From NCBI GenBank assembly GCA_947625735.1, contig CANQPL010000002.1, positions 62,001 through 126,000 of the forward strand: 64,000 nt of DNA. Reading direction: 5' to 3'. The notes beneath the pieces are model-generated. The model saw only the letters and a program-made list of their open reading frames with translations. It was not told where the DNA came from and made no database searches. Shown here piece after piece: positions 8,324-17,785 of the stretch. Origin of the DNA: an uncultured Clostridia bacterium (GTDB taxonomy: Bacteria > Bacillota > Clostridia > Oscillospirales > Ruminococcaceae). Both the position numbers and the translations under genes were made by a program. Every line of letters starts with the position of its first letter. Position 1 is the first letter of the stretch.

Positions 8324-10312
8324 ATGACGGGCAGAGGCTGGAGACTGTTTAAGCTCATATCAGTTCTGCTTGTGATCTCAGCCATGAGCTGTGTTTTCAC
8401 TCTGGCGAGCTTTGACGAGCTTAAATTCTGGATGACTCTGGGACTTGTTTCCATAATCAGTCTTGCTTATCTGTGGCTTTTTGCAAGGCTTGAAAAAAAT
8501 CTCCACAGCTTTGTGTCGGAAATGGAATCACAGCTTAATCTTACAGAAAGAGATTCACTTTATAAATTCCCCGCTCCCGCTCTTATCGTTGACAGTGACG
8601 GAATTATCATATGGTTCAATAAGGCTTTTACTGAGCAGATACATTCTGCCGATGCATACGGAGTTCATCTTAGCAAGATAATTGACATTGATCTGGAAAG
8701 CTCCTTTGAACAGATGGACAGGGTTATCGAATATAATACGGGTCATTACAGGGTAAGGGCGGTAACTACCTCTAAAACAGATGAGAACCACACAGCCATG
8801 TCAGAGCTTACTCTGCTTTATTTTCAGGATATAACTGAGCTTATCACCATTCGCAGTGAGTATGAAAGAAGCAGGGATCATGCTGCATTTATCATTATAG
8901 ACAGCTTTGAAGAGATGTTTTCAAAGGTAAAGGACTCTGAAAAGGCGCAGATAACATTGCAGATAGATAAACTTGTGGAGGGCTTTGCGGAGGAGCATAA
9001 CAGCGTTCTTAAAAAAATGTCCTCAGACAGATATTTTGTGGTGCTCAGGGAGGAGGAGCTTGTAAGGCTGGAAAACGAGCAGTTCAAGTCCCTTATTGAT
9101 GAGGCTCATAAGATACTTGTATCCGACCACACTCCCGTTACTCTTTCAATGGGTGTCGGCAGGGGAGGAAATGACCTGAGGGAAAGCGAGAATATGGCAC
9201 GTCAGGCTCTGGATATGACACAGGGCAGAGGCGGCGATCAGGTGGCTGTCAAGGACGACAAGGATTTTGCTTTCTACGGCGGAAATTCGGGCGGCATTGA
9301 AAAAAATACCAAGGTAAAGACGCGTATATTCGGAACAAGCCTTGTGGGACTTATCCAGAACGCCGACTGCGTTATCCTTATGGGACACAGCTGGGGCGAT
9401 CTGGACGCTGTCGGTGCTGCGGCGGGGCTTTGCGGTGCGATAAAGTGTATGGGTTATCCTGCCTTTGTTTTTTCGGATACCGAACATACTCTTGCTATGC
9501 CTATTATCGAAAGACTGCGGGATAATCTGGAGGACGGAAATGAAATGTTCATTTCTGAATCAGCAGCCCTTGATATGATGACGGAAAACACTCTTTTAAT
9601 TATTGTGGATACCAACAACAAGGATCTGCTTGACAGCAAGGCTCTTTACGATAAAGCCAAAAAAGTGGTTTATATCGACCACCACCGTCTTGTGGTCAAC
9701 AGCATCGACAACGATGTACTGAGCCTGCATGAGCCGTATGCCTCATCGGCAAGTGAAATGGCTACAGAGGTAATTCAGTATTTCCCCATGCAGGAGGAGC
9801 TTTCCTGCTATTATGCGGACGCACTTCTTGCGGGTATACGACTTGATACTCAGGATTTCGTTATGAAAACAGGCGTGCGCACCTTTGAGGCAGTGGCGTA
9901 TCTTAAAAAGCTGGGTGCGGATAATATTGCCGTAAAGCTCCTGTTTTCTACCAATATCGAGACCTGTATCATGCGTTCTCAGTTTATCGAAACTGCTCAG
10001 ATCTACAACCGCTGCGCTATCGCTTCTGTGGACAGCAGCAATGCAGATTCCCGTGTGGCTGCTTCTCAGGCGGCAAATGAGCTTCTGAATATAACGGGTG
10101 TGGACGCCAGCTTTGTGATCTTCGGCACGGGCAGAGGTGCTAATATTTCCGCACGCTCTCTGGGTGCTATAAATGTACAGATCATTATGGAAAAGCTGGG
10201 AGGAGGCGGTCATCAGACTATGGCTGCCACACAGCTTGCGGGCGTTTCTGTGTATGAGGCAAAGGGGCAGCTTACAGATGCTATTGATGAGTATATCCGC
10301 AATATAAGCTGA
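8324..10312 (+). CDS. gdpP: GdpP-like cyclic-di-AMP phosphodiesterase (DHH family)
   Basis: A 662-residue membrane phosphodiesterase with the full GdpP layout: two transmembrane helices (about residues 10-30 and 35-55), a PAS-like domain (about 80-170), a degenerate GGDEF domain (about 180-310), then DHH and DHHA1 domains. The metal motifs are GHSWGDLDAVGA (near 354), IIVDTN (near 427) and DHHRLVV (near 452). The nucleotide-binding GGGGHQTMAA is near 626. It hydrolyses c-di-AMP to pApA, lowering a second messenger that controls potassium and osmotic balance. Its position upstream of rplI and dnaB matches the conserved Firmicutes gdpP-rplI-dnaB order, here interrupted by one gene. GGAGGTGAT provides the ribosome site. 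Confidence 0.93.
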   Translation: MTGRGWRLFKLISVLLVISAMSCVFTLASFDELKFWMTLGLVSIISLAYLWLFARLEKNLHSFVSEMESQLNLTERDSLYKFPAPALIVDSDGIIIWFNKAFTEQIHSADAYGVHLSKIIDIDLESSFEQMDRVIEYNTGHYRVRAVTTSKTDENHTAMSELTLLYFQDITELITIRSEYERSRDHAAFIIIDSFEEMFSKVKDSEKAQITLQIDKLVEGFAEEHNSVLKKMSSDRYFVVLREEELVRLENEQFKSLIDEAHKILVSDHTPVTLSMGVGRGGNDLRESENMARQALDMTQGRGGDQVAVKDDKDFAFYGGNSGGIEKNTKVKTRIFGTSLVGLIQNADCVILMGHSWGDLDAVGAAAGLCGAIKCMGYPAFVFSDTEHTLAMPIIERLRDNLEDGNEMFISESAALDMMTENTLLIIVDTNNKDLLDSKALYDKAKKVVYIDHHRLVVNSIDNDVLSLHEPYASSASEMATEVIQYFPMQEELSCYYADALLAGIRLDTQDFVMKTGVRTFEAVAYLKKLGADNIAVKLLFSTNIETCIMRSQFIETAQIYNRCAIASVDSSNADSRVAASQAANELLNITGVDASFVIFGTGRGANISARSLGAINVQIIMEKLGGGGHQTMAATQLAGVSVYEAKGQLTDAIDEYIRNIS

Positions 10313-10408
10313 GAGAAGATAAATGGGCGGTATCATAAACGATTTTTCACAGACAGAGGGATCTGTCTGTACTGATGTAAGGCTATTAAGTGAAAGGAGA
10401 GGTTGTCT

Positions 10409-11158
10409 GTGAGCGAAAAAAACGGCAGAGATGCTGCACTTAAAGAGCTTTTGGAGGCTGTGAGCAAAACGCCGCCGCCGCTGTACTCAGAGGAAATAGA
10501 GAATCATTTCAATGAGCTGTTTGAGGCGGAAGAAGGGGAACATCTTATCTATCATGAGATCGTTTCTCCTGTCGTACATCTTGACGTTCATCTGTTAAGT
10601 GCAGGAAAGGCACGCCCCTTTCATGTGCTTTACACCACGGGAATGAGCGATCTTCCCATGAAATCGGAAAATAAAGAGATAGGAAGGGAATATGAACGGG
10701 CGGAGATTTACTGTATAATGCCTGCTGATATGGAGTTTCCTCAGGTGTTTACAGGCGATGAGGATAAGCAGCAATACCGGATTATTTCGGCAATGAAGAA
10801 GGCGGCAAGATATCCTCATTTGTGCGGGCAGTTTCTTTCACATTGCCATTCCCTGCAGTTTTCTGAGGATAATACGCCATTTTCGCCGCTGACGGAGATG
10901 TGCGGGGCGGTATTCTATCAGCTGGATCATACCGATTTTGGCGGCAGATACGGGGACGGTCTGGATCATTTCATTACATCGGACGGCACAAGGATAAATT
11001 TTCTTTGTTTTGTGCCGATATATAAGGAGGAAATGGAATTTAAGCTGAAATACGGCGCTCCTGCACTCTACGAAAGGCTGTTCGGTGAGGATATTAGCGA
11101 TATCAGACAGTTAGAGATCCATAACGACAGAAAAAATGTGTGCCTTGGGGCACAGTGA
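10409..11158 (+). CDS. Suppressor-of-fused (SUFU) domain protein
   Basis: A 249-residue cytoplasmic protein. The start is GTG, six bases after AAGGAGAGG; the in-frame TTG two codons earlier touches that site and is rejected. The middle and end match the bacterial SUFU-like domain: HLDVHLLSAGKARPFHVLYT, TGMSDLPM, ERAEIYCIMPADM, and the late INFLCFVPIYKEEMEFKL. In bacteria such domains often appear as immunity proteins of polymorphic toxins or as stand-alone proteins of unknown role. No toxin gene is adjacent. It sits between gdpP and rplI, a place that is normally closed in Firmicutes, and probably shares their transcript. Domain recognition is good; the role is unknown. Confidence 0.82.
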   Translation: MSEKNGRDAALKELLEAVSKTPPPLYSEEIENHFNELFEAEEGEHLIYHEIVSPVVHLDVHLLSAGKARPFHVLYTTGMSDLPMKSENKEIGREYERAEIYCIMPADMEFPQVFTGDEDKQQYRIISAMKKAARYPHLCGQFLSHCHSLQFSEDNTPFSPLTEMCGAVFYQLDHTDFGGRYGDGLDHFITSDGTRINFLCFVPIYKEEMEFKLKYGAPALYERLFGEDISDIRQLEIHNDRKNVCLGAQ

Positions 11159-11182
11159 TATAAATGAAAGGAAGTTTTTAAG

Positions 11183-11629
11183 ATGAAGGTAATTTTTCTG
11201 GCAGATGTAAAGGGTTCGGGAAAAAAAGGCGATGTCAAGGAGGTTTCGGACGGATACGCAAGAAATTTTCTTCTTGTAAAGGGTCTTGCTGCTGAGGCAA
11301 ATGCGAAGAATCTCTCCGATCTTGCGGGTAAAAAGGCAAGCGAACAGCATAAAGCCGATGTTGCAAAAGCAGAGGCTCTTGATGCTGCTAAAAGGCTCAA
11401 GGGTCAGAAGGTGGTTATAAAGGCTAAGGCGGGAGCGGGCGGAAAGCTGTTCGGCGCTGTTACCGCTTCTCAGGTCGCTGATGCGGTAAATGCAGACTTC
11501 GGTATAAAGGTAGATAAGAAAAAAATTGCCCTTGCTTCGGATATAAAAACCTTCGGGGTCTACTCTGCTGAGGTAAAGCTTATGGCGGGTATCTCCGAAA
11601 AAATAACCGTTGAGGTAACAGAGGAATGA
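11183..11629 (+). CDS. rplI: 50S ribosomal protein L9
   Basis: A 148-residue protein of the normal length for L9. The N-terminal 23S rRNA-binding domain begins [20 protein letters not shown] and contains [13 protein letters not shown], followed by the long connecting helix and a C-terminal domain with [15 protein letters not shown]. It binds domain V of 23S rRNA and helps reading-frame maintenance. GAAAGGAAG lies ahead of the ATG. It is followed within 30 bases by dnaB, as in most Firmicutes. Confidence 0.97.
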   Translation: MKVIFLADVKGSGKKGDVKEVSDGYARNFLLVKGLAAEANAKNLSDLAGKKASEQHKADVAKAEALDAAKRLKGQKVVIKAKAGAGGKLFGAVTASQVADAVNADFGIKVDKKKIALASDIKTFGVYSAEVKLMAGISEKITVEVTEE

Positions 11630-11658
11630 TCTGATTTTTGCGAAGGGAGGCTCCTTAG

Positions 11659-13011
11659 ATGGAAATTGAGGAGCTGGCGGGCAGAGAAATGCCCCATAGT
11701 GTTGAAGCTGAACAGACTGTTCTCGGTGCTGTGCTTATGGATCCCGAGCTGCTGCCCTCTGTCATGGAAAGGATAAAGCCCGACAGCTTCTATGTGACTA
11801 AGCACAAGCAGCTTTTTTCGGTTATTATCAGGAATTTTGGTCTTGGCGTCAATTCGGATATAATTACCGTCCTTGATTCGGCTGTGAGAGAGGGGATATT
11901 CGAGGACTCAGCTTCGGGTAAGGAATACCTTGCTGCCATTATGGAGGGTGTTCCTACACTTTCCAATGTGGAAAGCTATTGCAAGATAGTTGAGGAAAAA
12001 TATTACCTGAGAGCCTTGGCGGAGGCTGCCAAGACTATTATTGCAAGCTGTACTGAGGGCAGCGAACCTGCTTCGGTCATTCTTGATTCGGCAGAGCAGA
12101 TGATTTTCGATATACGTCAGGGCAGAGAGATAAGCGGTCTTGTCAAGATAGATGAGGTGCTTCTCGATACCTATGACCACCTTAACCGCATTTCCGGTAT
12201 AGATAAGGAGAAATATCAGGGAGCAAGATCGGGGTACTCCGATCTTGATAATGTGATAAGCGGTCTTAATAAGTCCGATCTGCTTATTCTTGCGGCACGT
12301 CCCGGTATGGGCAAGTCCTCATTCGCTCTTAATATTGCCGCTAACGTCTGCCGCAGAAATGCCGATATGGACGTTGCTTACTTTTCTCTCGAAATGTCCG
12401 CAGAGCAGCTTGCTACAAGAATGCTGGCTGCTGAAAGCCTTGTAAGTCTCGGTCATCTCATCAAGGGAGAAATTGATGAAAAGGACTGGGAAAAGCTCGC
12501 TCAGGGCGCTGACAGGATAAGCGGTATGAGCTTCTATATTGACGATACCGCAGGCATTACCGTTACTCAGATGAAAGCAAAGCTCAGACGGCTTAAAAAT
12601 CCCGGTCTTGTGATTGTGGATTATTTACAGCTTATGTCCTCGGGGCGGAGGACGGAAAACAGGGTAAATGAAGTTTCGGAAATGACAAGGCAGCTAAAGC
12701 TCATGGCTAAGGAGCTGAATGTCCCTGTTATCACACTTTCTCAGCTTTCACGTTCGGTGGAGTCACGTCCGGATAAAAGACCTTTGCTGTCAGACCTCAG
12801 AGAATCGGGTTCTATTGAGCAGGACGCCGATATCGTTATGTTCCTGTACAGAGAGGGCTACTATAACAAGGACAAGACTGAGGACATTAATCTGTCTGAA
12901 TGTATTGTCGCAAAAAACCGTCACGGCGAAACAGGTACTATAAATCTGCGCTGGAACGGTCAGTATACACTGTTTTTGAGCGAGGACAGACGGTTTTCCG
13001 ATCCCGTCTGA
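11659..13011 (+). CDS. dnaB: Replicative DNA helicase DnaB
   Basis: A 450-residue hexameric replication-fork helicase (called dnaC in Bacillus). The N-terminal all-helical domain starts with MPHSVEAEQTVLGAVLMDPE, and a linker leads to the RecA-like domain. Walker A AARPGMGKSSFALN is near residue 213. The Walker B region is VIVDYLQLM, followed by the LSRSVESRPDKRP segment and LRESGSIEQDADIVMFLYR with the arginine-finger region. No intein or insertion is present. It lies directly after rplI with GAAGGGAGG as ribosome site, and tilS follows after 18 bases. Confidence 0.97.
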   Translation: MEIEELAGREMPHSVEAEQTVLGAVLMDPELLPSVMERIKPDSFYVTKHKQLFSVIIRNFGLGVNSDIITVLDSAVREGIFEDSASGKEYLAAIMEGVPTLSNVESYCKIVEEKYYLRALAEAAKTIIASCTEGSEPASVILDSAEQMIFDIRQGREISGLVKIDEVLLDTYDHLNRISGIDKEKYQGARSGYSDLDNVISGLNKSDLLILAARPGMGKSSFALNIAANVCRRNADMDVAYFSLEMSAEQLATRMLAAESLVSLGHLIKGEIDEKDWEKLAQGADRISGMSFYIDDTAGITVTQMKAKLRRLKNPGLVIVDYLQLMSSGRRTENRVNEVSEMTRQLKLMAKELNVPVITLSQLSRSVESRPDKRPLLSDLRESGSIEQDADIVMFLYREGYYNKDKTEDINLSECIVAKNRHGETGTINLRWNGQYTLFLSEDRRFSDPV

Positions 13012-13029
13012 TACTCACGGGAGGCTTAT

Positions 13030-14367
13030 ATGTATCTGCCCTTGAAAATAGAAAAAACCATGAACGATCACGCTATGCAGGTCACTCATATTATTGCTGC
13101 ACTTTCGGGGGGCGCAGACAGTGTTTGTCTGCTGCTTTGCTTAATGGAGCTGTCGGTGAAAAACGGCTTTTCACTTTCTGCTGTCCATGTGAACCACTTG
13201 CTAAGAGGTGAGGAGAGCGACAGGGACGAGGATTTCTGCCGCAGACTCTGTGAACGGCTCGGTGTGACGCTTTCGGTCTTTCATGTTGACGTAAGGGCTC
13301 AGATGCGCAGTTATGGCGGCTCGGTGGAGGAAACGGCAAGGCGGCTTCGATATGACTGCTTTTATAAGGAACTGGAAAAATTTCCCCGTTCTTTTATTGC
13401 TACGGCTCATAATATCTGCGATAACAGTGAAACTATACTCTTTAATCTTGCAAGAGGAACGGGTTTAAAGGGTATTTGCGGTATCCCTTATGTGAGAGGA
13501 CAAATTATCCGTCCGCTTCTTGACTGCTCACGAAGCGAGATAGAGGATTATCTGAATGAAAAAGGACAGGATTTTGTTACGGACAGCACAAATCTTTCAG
13601 ACGACTGTTCACGCAACAGGATAAGGCATTGCGTTATCCCGGAGCTTATGAAAATAAACAGCGGTTTTTTTACGGCAGCTTCAAGACTTTCAAAAATTAC
13701 CGCAGAAACAGAGGACTTCTTTTTAAAGTTTCTGGAAAATGTTTCCAATGAAAATCTTCCCGATCTGCATCCCGCTCTGCGAAAAAGGTATATCGGGACA
13801 ATTCTTTCAGAAAATAATGTGGAATGCTCCTATGAGAGACTTTGTGAGCTTGATGAGCTTGTTGCTCAAAGGAAAAATGCCCGTGTAAATCTCAGCGGAG
13901 ATCTGTTCGCAGTTGTAAAAGCGGGTTTGCTTACGGTGGAAAAATCTGATAACGTTAAAAAAAATGAGATCTGTATAAAAATTGATCTTTTCAAAGAGGG
14001 GGAGATTTATCTTCCCGAATTTGATAAAATTGTGAAAATTAAGCGTATTATTAACGAAAATTCGGATATGACATTAAATGTTCTTGAAAATTTAACATAT
14101 AGCCTTGTAAATTATGGTAAAATACAAGGTGGTGTATTCTTGCGATGTAAACGTGACGGGGATACTGTCATGTTTAAGGGCAGAGGATTTCATACCAAAC
14201 TCAAAAAGCTGTATAATGAGCTTAAGCTCTCGCATGAAGAAAGGCTTTCGGCTCTGGTCATGGAGGACAGCGAGGGCATATTCTGGAGTGAATACGGCGG
14301 CTCTTCGGACAGAGTTTCTGACGGTGACGGCGGCAGCTTCATGGGAATTACAGTCATAAGGCGGTAG
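13030..14367 (+). CDS. tilS: tRNA(Ile)-lysidine synthase
   Basis: A 445-residue N-type ATP pyrophosphatase that converts C34 of the CAU-anticodon tRNA-Ile to lysidine, making it read AUA. The PP-loop SGGADSVCLL is near residue 27. HVNHLLRGEESDRDE, the conserved ATAHNICDNSETILFNL (His-x3-Asp) and RGTGLKGICGI follow. The C-terminal part carries the TilS substrate-binding region with DTVMFKGRG. It follows dnaB closely (GGGAGG, then five bases, then ATG) and precedes hpt, a widespread tilS-hpt-ftsH arrangement. The C-terminal half is more AT-rich than the N-terminal half. Confidence 0.95.
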   Translation: MYLPLKIEKTMNDHAMQVTHIIAALSGGADSVCLLLCLMELSVKNGFSLSAVHVNHLLRGEESDRDEDFCRRLCERLGVTLSVFHVDVRAQMRSYGGSVEETARRLRYDCFYKELEKFPRSFIATAHNICDNSETILFNLARGTGLKGICGIPYVRGQIIRPLLDCSRSEIEDYLNEKGQDFVTDSTNLSDDCSRNRIRHCVIPELMKINSGFFTAASRLSKITAETEDFFLKFLENVSNENLPDLHPALRKRYIGTILSENNVECSYERLCELDELVAQRKNARVNLSGDLFAVVKAGLLTVEKSDNVKKNEICIKIDLFKEGEIYLPEFDKIVKIKRIINENSDMTLNVLENLTYSLVNYGKIQGGVFLRCKRDGDTVMFKGRGFHTKLKKLYNELKLSHEERLSALVMEDSEGIFWSEYGGSSDRVSDGDGGSFMGITVIRR

Positions 14368-14371
14368 TATT

Positions 14372-14923
14372 GTGGATATTCAGACACCTGAGATGTACGG
14401 CTATGAGGGGATAAAACGTGTACTCATAAGCCGTGAGGAGATACAAAATGAAGTGAAAAAAACAGGTCAGCTGCTTACCCGTGAATATGCGGGCAAAAGG
14501 CTTCTTGTGGCAGGTATTCTCAAAGGCTCCTTTGTGTTTATGGCTGACCTTGTAAGAGAGATAAAAATTCCCTGTGAGATAGATTTCCTTGCCGCAAAAA
14601 GCTATGGAGACGGTACGGTTTCAAGCGGCACTGTGGAGATAACACGGGATATCGGCAGGGATATTTCGGAGTATCATCTGGTGCTTGTTGAGGATATCAT
14701 CGACACGGGGCGCACACTTCTGAAAATAAAAAAACTGCTTTCGGAGCGTGAGCCGCTGTCACTGTCGGTGGTGGCTCTCCTCGATAAGCCCGAAAGACGG
14801 GCGGTGGAGTTTAAAGCGGATCATGCGCTGTTTACCATTCCCGATGTTTTTGCGGTCGGTTATGGTCTTGACTGCGGCGAGCGTTTCCGTAATCTGCCGT
14901 ATATTGCTGAGGCATCACTTTGA
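14372..14923 (+). CDS. hpt: Hypoxanthine phosphoribosyltransferase
   Basis: A 183-residue purine salvage enzyme that makes IMP (or GMP) from hypoxanthine (or guanine) and PRPP. The PRPP-binding motif VLVEDIIDTGRTL is near residue 104. Further motifs are VAGILKGSFVFMADLVREI, DFLAAKSYGDGT and GYGLDCGERFRNLPYI. The start is uncertain. GTG at 14372 follows AAGGCGG by seven bases; an ATG seven codons later gives a length closer to most homologues. Only four bases separate it from tilS, and ftsH follows, so tilS-hpt-ftsH is likely one transcript. Confidence 0.94.
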   Translation: MDIQTPEMYGYEGIKRVLISREEIQNEVKKTGQLLTREYAGKRLLVAGILKGSFVFMADLVREIKIPCEIDFLAAKSYGDGTVSSGTVEITRDIGRDISEYHLVLVEDIIDTGRTLLKIKKLLSEREPLSLSVVALLDKPERRAVEFKADHALFTIPDVFAVGYGLDCGERFRNLPYIAEASL

Positions 14924-15017
14924 TAAGGCGCTGTTTACTGTCGTAGGACAGTGAGCACTGCCCACAAATTCAGATATAACGGCAGCAGGGCTGTCGGGAA
15001 AAGGAAGGATAGTTTCT

Positions 15018-16925
15018 ATGAGAAGAGGCAGTGGATTTCTTATCTACATGATCATTGCCATCATGCTGTTATTTGCGGCGGTTTACTGGTTCAACCGTTC
15101 CACCGAACCTGTTACCCAATATAAATATTCGGATATTATGGCATATTTTGATAATTTTCAGGTTTCCGAGTATGACTTTGATCTGGGTACGGGCGTCCTT
15201 AATATGACGGTGGACGAGAACGGCACAAAGACTCAGATCAAGTATACCGTTCCCAATGTGCAGCTTTTTATTGATGAGATCCAGCCCGATAACGCTGAGA
15301 ATTATCGTGAGGAGTATAATCGTCTGCACCCCGATGCACCGCTTGTGCAGGATTATTTCAAGATACAGGATACGGGGTGGCTGTTTACTGTACTGCCCTC
15401 TGTGGTTGTGCTTATCCTCATGGTAGTGCTGTTTGTTTTTACCATGCGGCAGGCGGGCGGCGGCGGAAAGTTCAATAATTTCGGAAAAGCCAACATCAAA
15501 AGTCAGTCCAAAAAGAAAAATACCTTTAAGGACGTTGCAGGCGCAGATGAGGAAAAGCAGGAGCTTGCCGAAATTGTGGATTTCCTTAAAAATCCTAAGA
15601 AATATAACGACATAGGCGCACGCATACCAAAGGGCGTGCTGCTTATGGGTCCTCCGGGTACAGGTAAGACGCTGCTTGCGAAAGCCGTTGCGGGGGAGGC
15701 GGGCGTTCCGTTTTTCTCAATTTCCGGTTCTGATTTCGTGGAAATGTTTGTGGGCGTGGGTGCTTCACGAGTGAGAGATCTTTTCGAGACGGCAAAGAAA
15801 AATGCCCCTGCTATCGTATTTATTGATGAAATAGATGCTGTCGGACGGCAGAGAGGTGCGGGTCTCGGCGGCGGTCACGATGAGAGAGAACAGACCCTCA
15901 ATCAGCTCCTTGTGGAAATGGACGGCTTTGAGGGCAATGAGGGTGTTATCGTTATTGCGGCAACAAACCGCCGTGATATACTCGATCCTGCCTTGCTGCG
16001 TCCGGGACGATTTGACAGAGAGGTTACTGTTGGTTATCCCGATGTCAAGGGCAGAGAGGCAATACTCAAGGTGCACTCGAAAAACAAGCCACTTGCTCCC
16101 GATGTTGATCTTAATGTTATTGCAAAGGCTACTCAGTTCTTTACCGGTGCGGATCTTGAAAATCTTCTCAATGAAGCGGCTCTGCTTGCTGCAAGAGCGG
16201 ATCGCAGAGCTATTACAGAAGCTGATATTGAGGAGGCAACCCTTAAGGTGGTTGCGGGTCCTGAGAAAAAATCTCATCTTGTCACCGAAAGAGATAAACG
16301 GATCACCGCTTACCATGAAGCGGGTCACGCTGTGGCTGCTTTCTATCTGCCCCTGTGTGAAAAGGTGCTTCAGGTAACAACCATTCAGAGAGGTCAGGCG
16401 GCGGGTCTTACGGTGGTACGTCCCGAAACAGATGATGAACACGTTACAAAGGGCAAACTCTATCAGGACATTGTTATGACGCTGGGCGGACGTGTTGCAG
16501 AATCGCTGACCTTTGATGATATTACGGCAGGAGCTTCCAGTGATATCGAACACGCTACCAAACGGGCAAGAATGATGGTAACTCAGCTGGGCTTTTCGGA
16601 GAAACTGGGTACTGTTCAGTACGGCGGCGGAAATAATGAGGTTTTCCTTGGCAGGGATTACGGTCATACCCAGAATTACAGTGAGGCTACCGCTTCTCTT
16701 ATTGACAGTGAGGTAAAGGATATTATTTCTAAGGCTTATAAAGAGTGTGAGGCTCTCCTTAAAGAGCATTATGATAAGCTCTCTGAGCTTGCTGATTACC
16801 TTATTGAGAATGAAAAAATTGACGGTGAGGATTTTGAACGTCTGATGAAAGGGGAGCTTAATAATTCCTCAGACAATAAAAAAGATTCCGATACGGATAA
16901 CTCAGACGAAAAGACTAATGAATAA
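15018..16925 (+). CDS. ftsH: ATP-dependent zinc metalloprotease FtsH
   Basis: A 635-residue membrane-bound AAA+ protease that degrades misfolded membrane proteins and regulators. There are two transmembrane helices (about residues 6-24 and 122-142) around a periplasmic-side domain. The AAA domain has Walker A GPPGTGKT (near 211), Walker [15 protein letters not shown] and the second region of homology [19 protein letters not shown]. The zinc site HEAGH is near residue 433. The C-terminal tail is acidic and Asn/Asp-rich. AAAGGAAGG precedes the ATG. A hairpin terminator follows. Confidence 0.97.
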   Translation: MRRGSGFLIYMIIAIMLLFAAVYWFNRSTEPVTQYKYSDIMAYFDNFQVSEYDFDLGTGVLNMTVDENGTKTQIKYTVPNVQLFIDEIQPDNAENYREEYNRLHPDAPLVQDYFKIQDTGWLFTVLPSVVVLILMVVLFVFTMRQAGGGGKFNNFGKANIKSQSKKKNTFKDVAGADEEKQELAEIVDFLKNPKKYNDIGARIPKGVLLMGPPGTGKTLLAKAVAGEAGVPFFSISGSDFVEMFVGVGASRVRDLFETAKKNAPAIVFIDEIDAVGRQRGAGLGGGHDEREQTLNQLLVEMDGFEGNEGVIVIAATNRRDILDPALLRPGRFDREVTVGYPDVKGREAILKVHSKNKPLAPDVDLNVIAKATQFFTGADLENLLNEAALLAARADRRAITEADIEEATLKVVAGPEKKSHLVTERDKRITAYHEAGHAVAAFYLPLCEKVLQVTTIQRGQAAGLTVVRPETDDEHVTKGKLYQDIVMTLGGRVAESLTFDDITAGASSDIEHATKRARMMVTQLGFSEKLGTVQYGGGNNEVFLGRDYGHTQNYSEATASLIDSEVKDIISKAYKECEALLKEHYDKLSELADYLIENEKIDGEDFERLMKGELNNSSDNKKDSDTDNSDEKTNE

Positions 16926-16946
16926 TTCTTTGCTTTAAAAATGCTT

Positions 16947-16979
16947 AAAGATCTCTCTTTAAAGGGGGATCTTTTTTTG
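16947..16979 (+). terminator. Terminator of the dnaB-tilS-hpt-ftsH transcript
   Basis: An AGATC...GATCT stem with additional GC pairs is followed by a run of T residues, 20 bases after the ftsH stop. Confidence 0.75.
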
Positions 16980-17042
16980 TTGAAAATGTGTCAGGCATAG
17001 GACAAAATTTGCTTTGAATATATTTTTTAAGAGGTGATATTT

Positions 17043-17735
17043 ATGCTTGACAGCATTTTTGCATGGCTTGCGGAAAATATGCTCTGCTTTGCGCTGCATA
17101 TGGAGGGAAACGGGACCGTTTTTCCCAAACCGCTTTCCGCCGAAAAGGAGGCGGAGGCTTTCCAAAAAATGGCTCAGGGGGATATGTCTGCACGGGATAT
17201 GCTTATTGAACATAATCTGCGGCTTGTTGCTCATGTGGTAAAAAAATATTATTCATCCGCAAGTGACAGCGAGGAGCTTATTTCTATAGGGACTGTGGGT
17301 CTTATAAAAGCTGTTTCCACGTTCAATAACTCCAAATCCACAAAATTTGCTACATATGCTGCTAAATGCATTGATAATGAAGTTCTGATGTATTTCAGAA
17401 GTGCAAGAAAAACCGCCCGTGACGTCTATCTTGATGAGCCTGTGGACGTGGATAAGGACGGCAACAGCATGAGCCTTATGGATATTATTGCTGAGGACGA
17501 TAACATTGTGGATAGGATAGATACTATGATGAAATCACGTCAGCTTTACGGTTTTATTGATACCTGTCTTGATGATAGGGAAAAGCAGATTATCCGCTGC
17601 CGATACGGTCTTTACGGAAAAAAGCCCCTGACTCAGAGAGAGGTAGCCGATAAGCTGGATATTTCCCGCTCCTACGTTTCCCGTATAGAAAAAAAGGCTC
17701 TTGAAAAGCTCAGAGCCAAATATGAGGGACACTAA
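17043..17735 (+). CDS. sigK: Sporulation sigma factor K
   Basis: A 230-residue sigma-70 family protein matching sigma-K: a hydrophobic N-terminal stretch of about 20 residues before PKPLSAEKE (the pro-sequence removed by SpoIVFB in Bacillus), region 2 with ARDMLIEHNLRLVAHVVKKYY, LISIGTVGLIKA and FATYAAKCIDNEVLMYF, and region 4 ending SRSYVSRIEKKALEKLR. It directs late mother-cell transcription during spore formation. The start is the ATG eight bases after GAGG; an upstream GTG overlaps that site. The gene is continuous, not split by a skin-type element. A WWRRACAR-like SpoIIID box (TAGGACAA) occurs about 45 bases upstream, but the match is weak. Confidence 0.92.
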   Translation: MLDSIFAWLAENMLCFALHMEGNGTVFPKPLSAEKEAEAFQKMAQGDMSARDMLIEHNLRLVAHVVKKYYSSASDSEELISIGTVGLIKAVSTFNNSKSTKFATYAAKCIDNEVLMYFRSARKTARDVYLDEPVDVDKDGNSMSLMDIIAEDDNIVDRIDTMMKSRQLYGFIDTCLDDREKQIIRCRYGLYGKKPLTQREVADKLDISRSYVSRIEKKALEKLRAKYEGH

Positions 17736-17770
17736 AAAATCAGCCCTCAAAGTACTCCTCTGAGGGCTGA
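17734..17770 (-). terminator. Terminator of gpmI between convergent sigK and gpmI
   Basis: A perfect ten-base stem TCAGCCCTCA/TGAGGGCTGA. On the minus strand it is followed by six T residues; the plus strand lacks a T-run, so it serves gpmI best, though the hairpin may also slow sigK transcription. Confidence 0.8.
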
Positions 17771-17785
17771 CAGAAATAAGAATTA

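Noticed and set aside
15765..16769. Long antisense open frame opposite ftsH
   Set aside because: It mirrors a strongly conserved FtsH coding frame, has no ribosome site and no recognisable domain; a codon-bias shadow.
17043..17735. Skin-type element or split sigK
   Set aside because: The sigma-K frame is continuous from pro-sequence to region 4.
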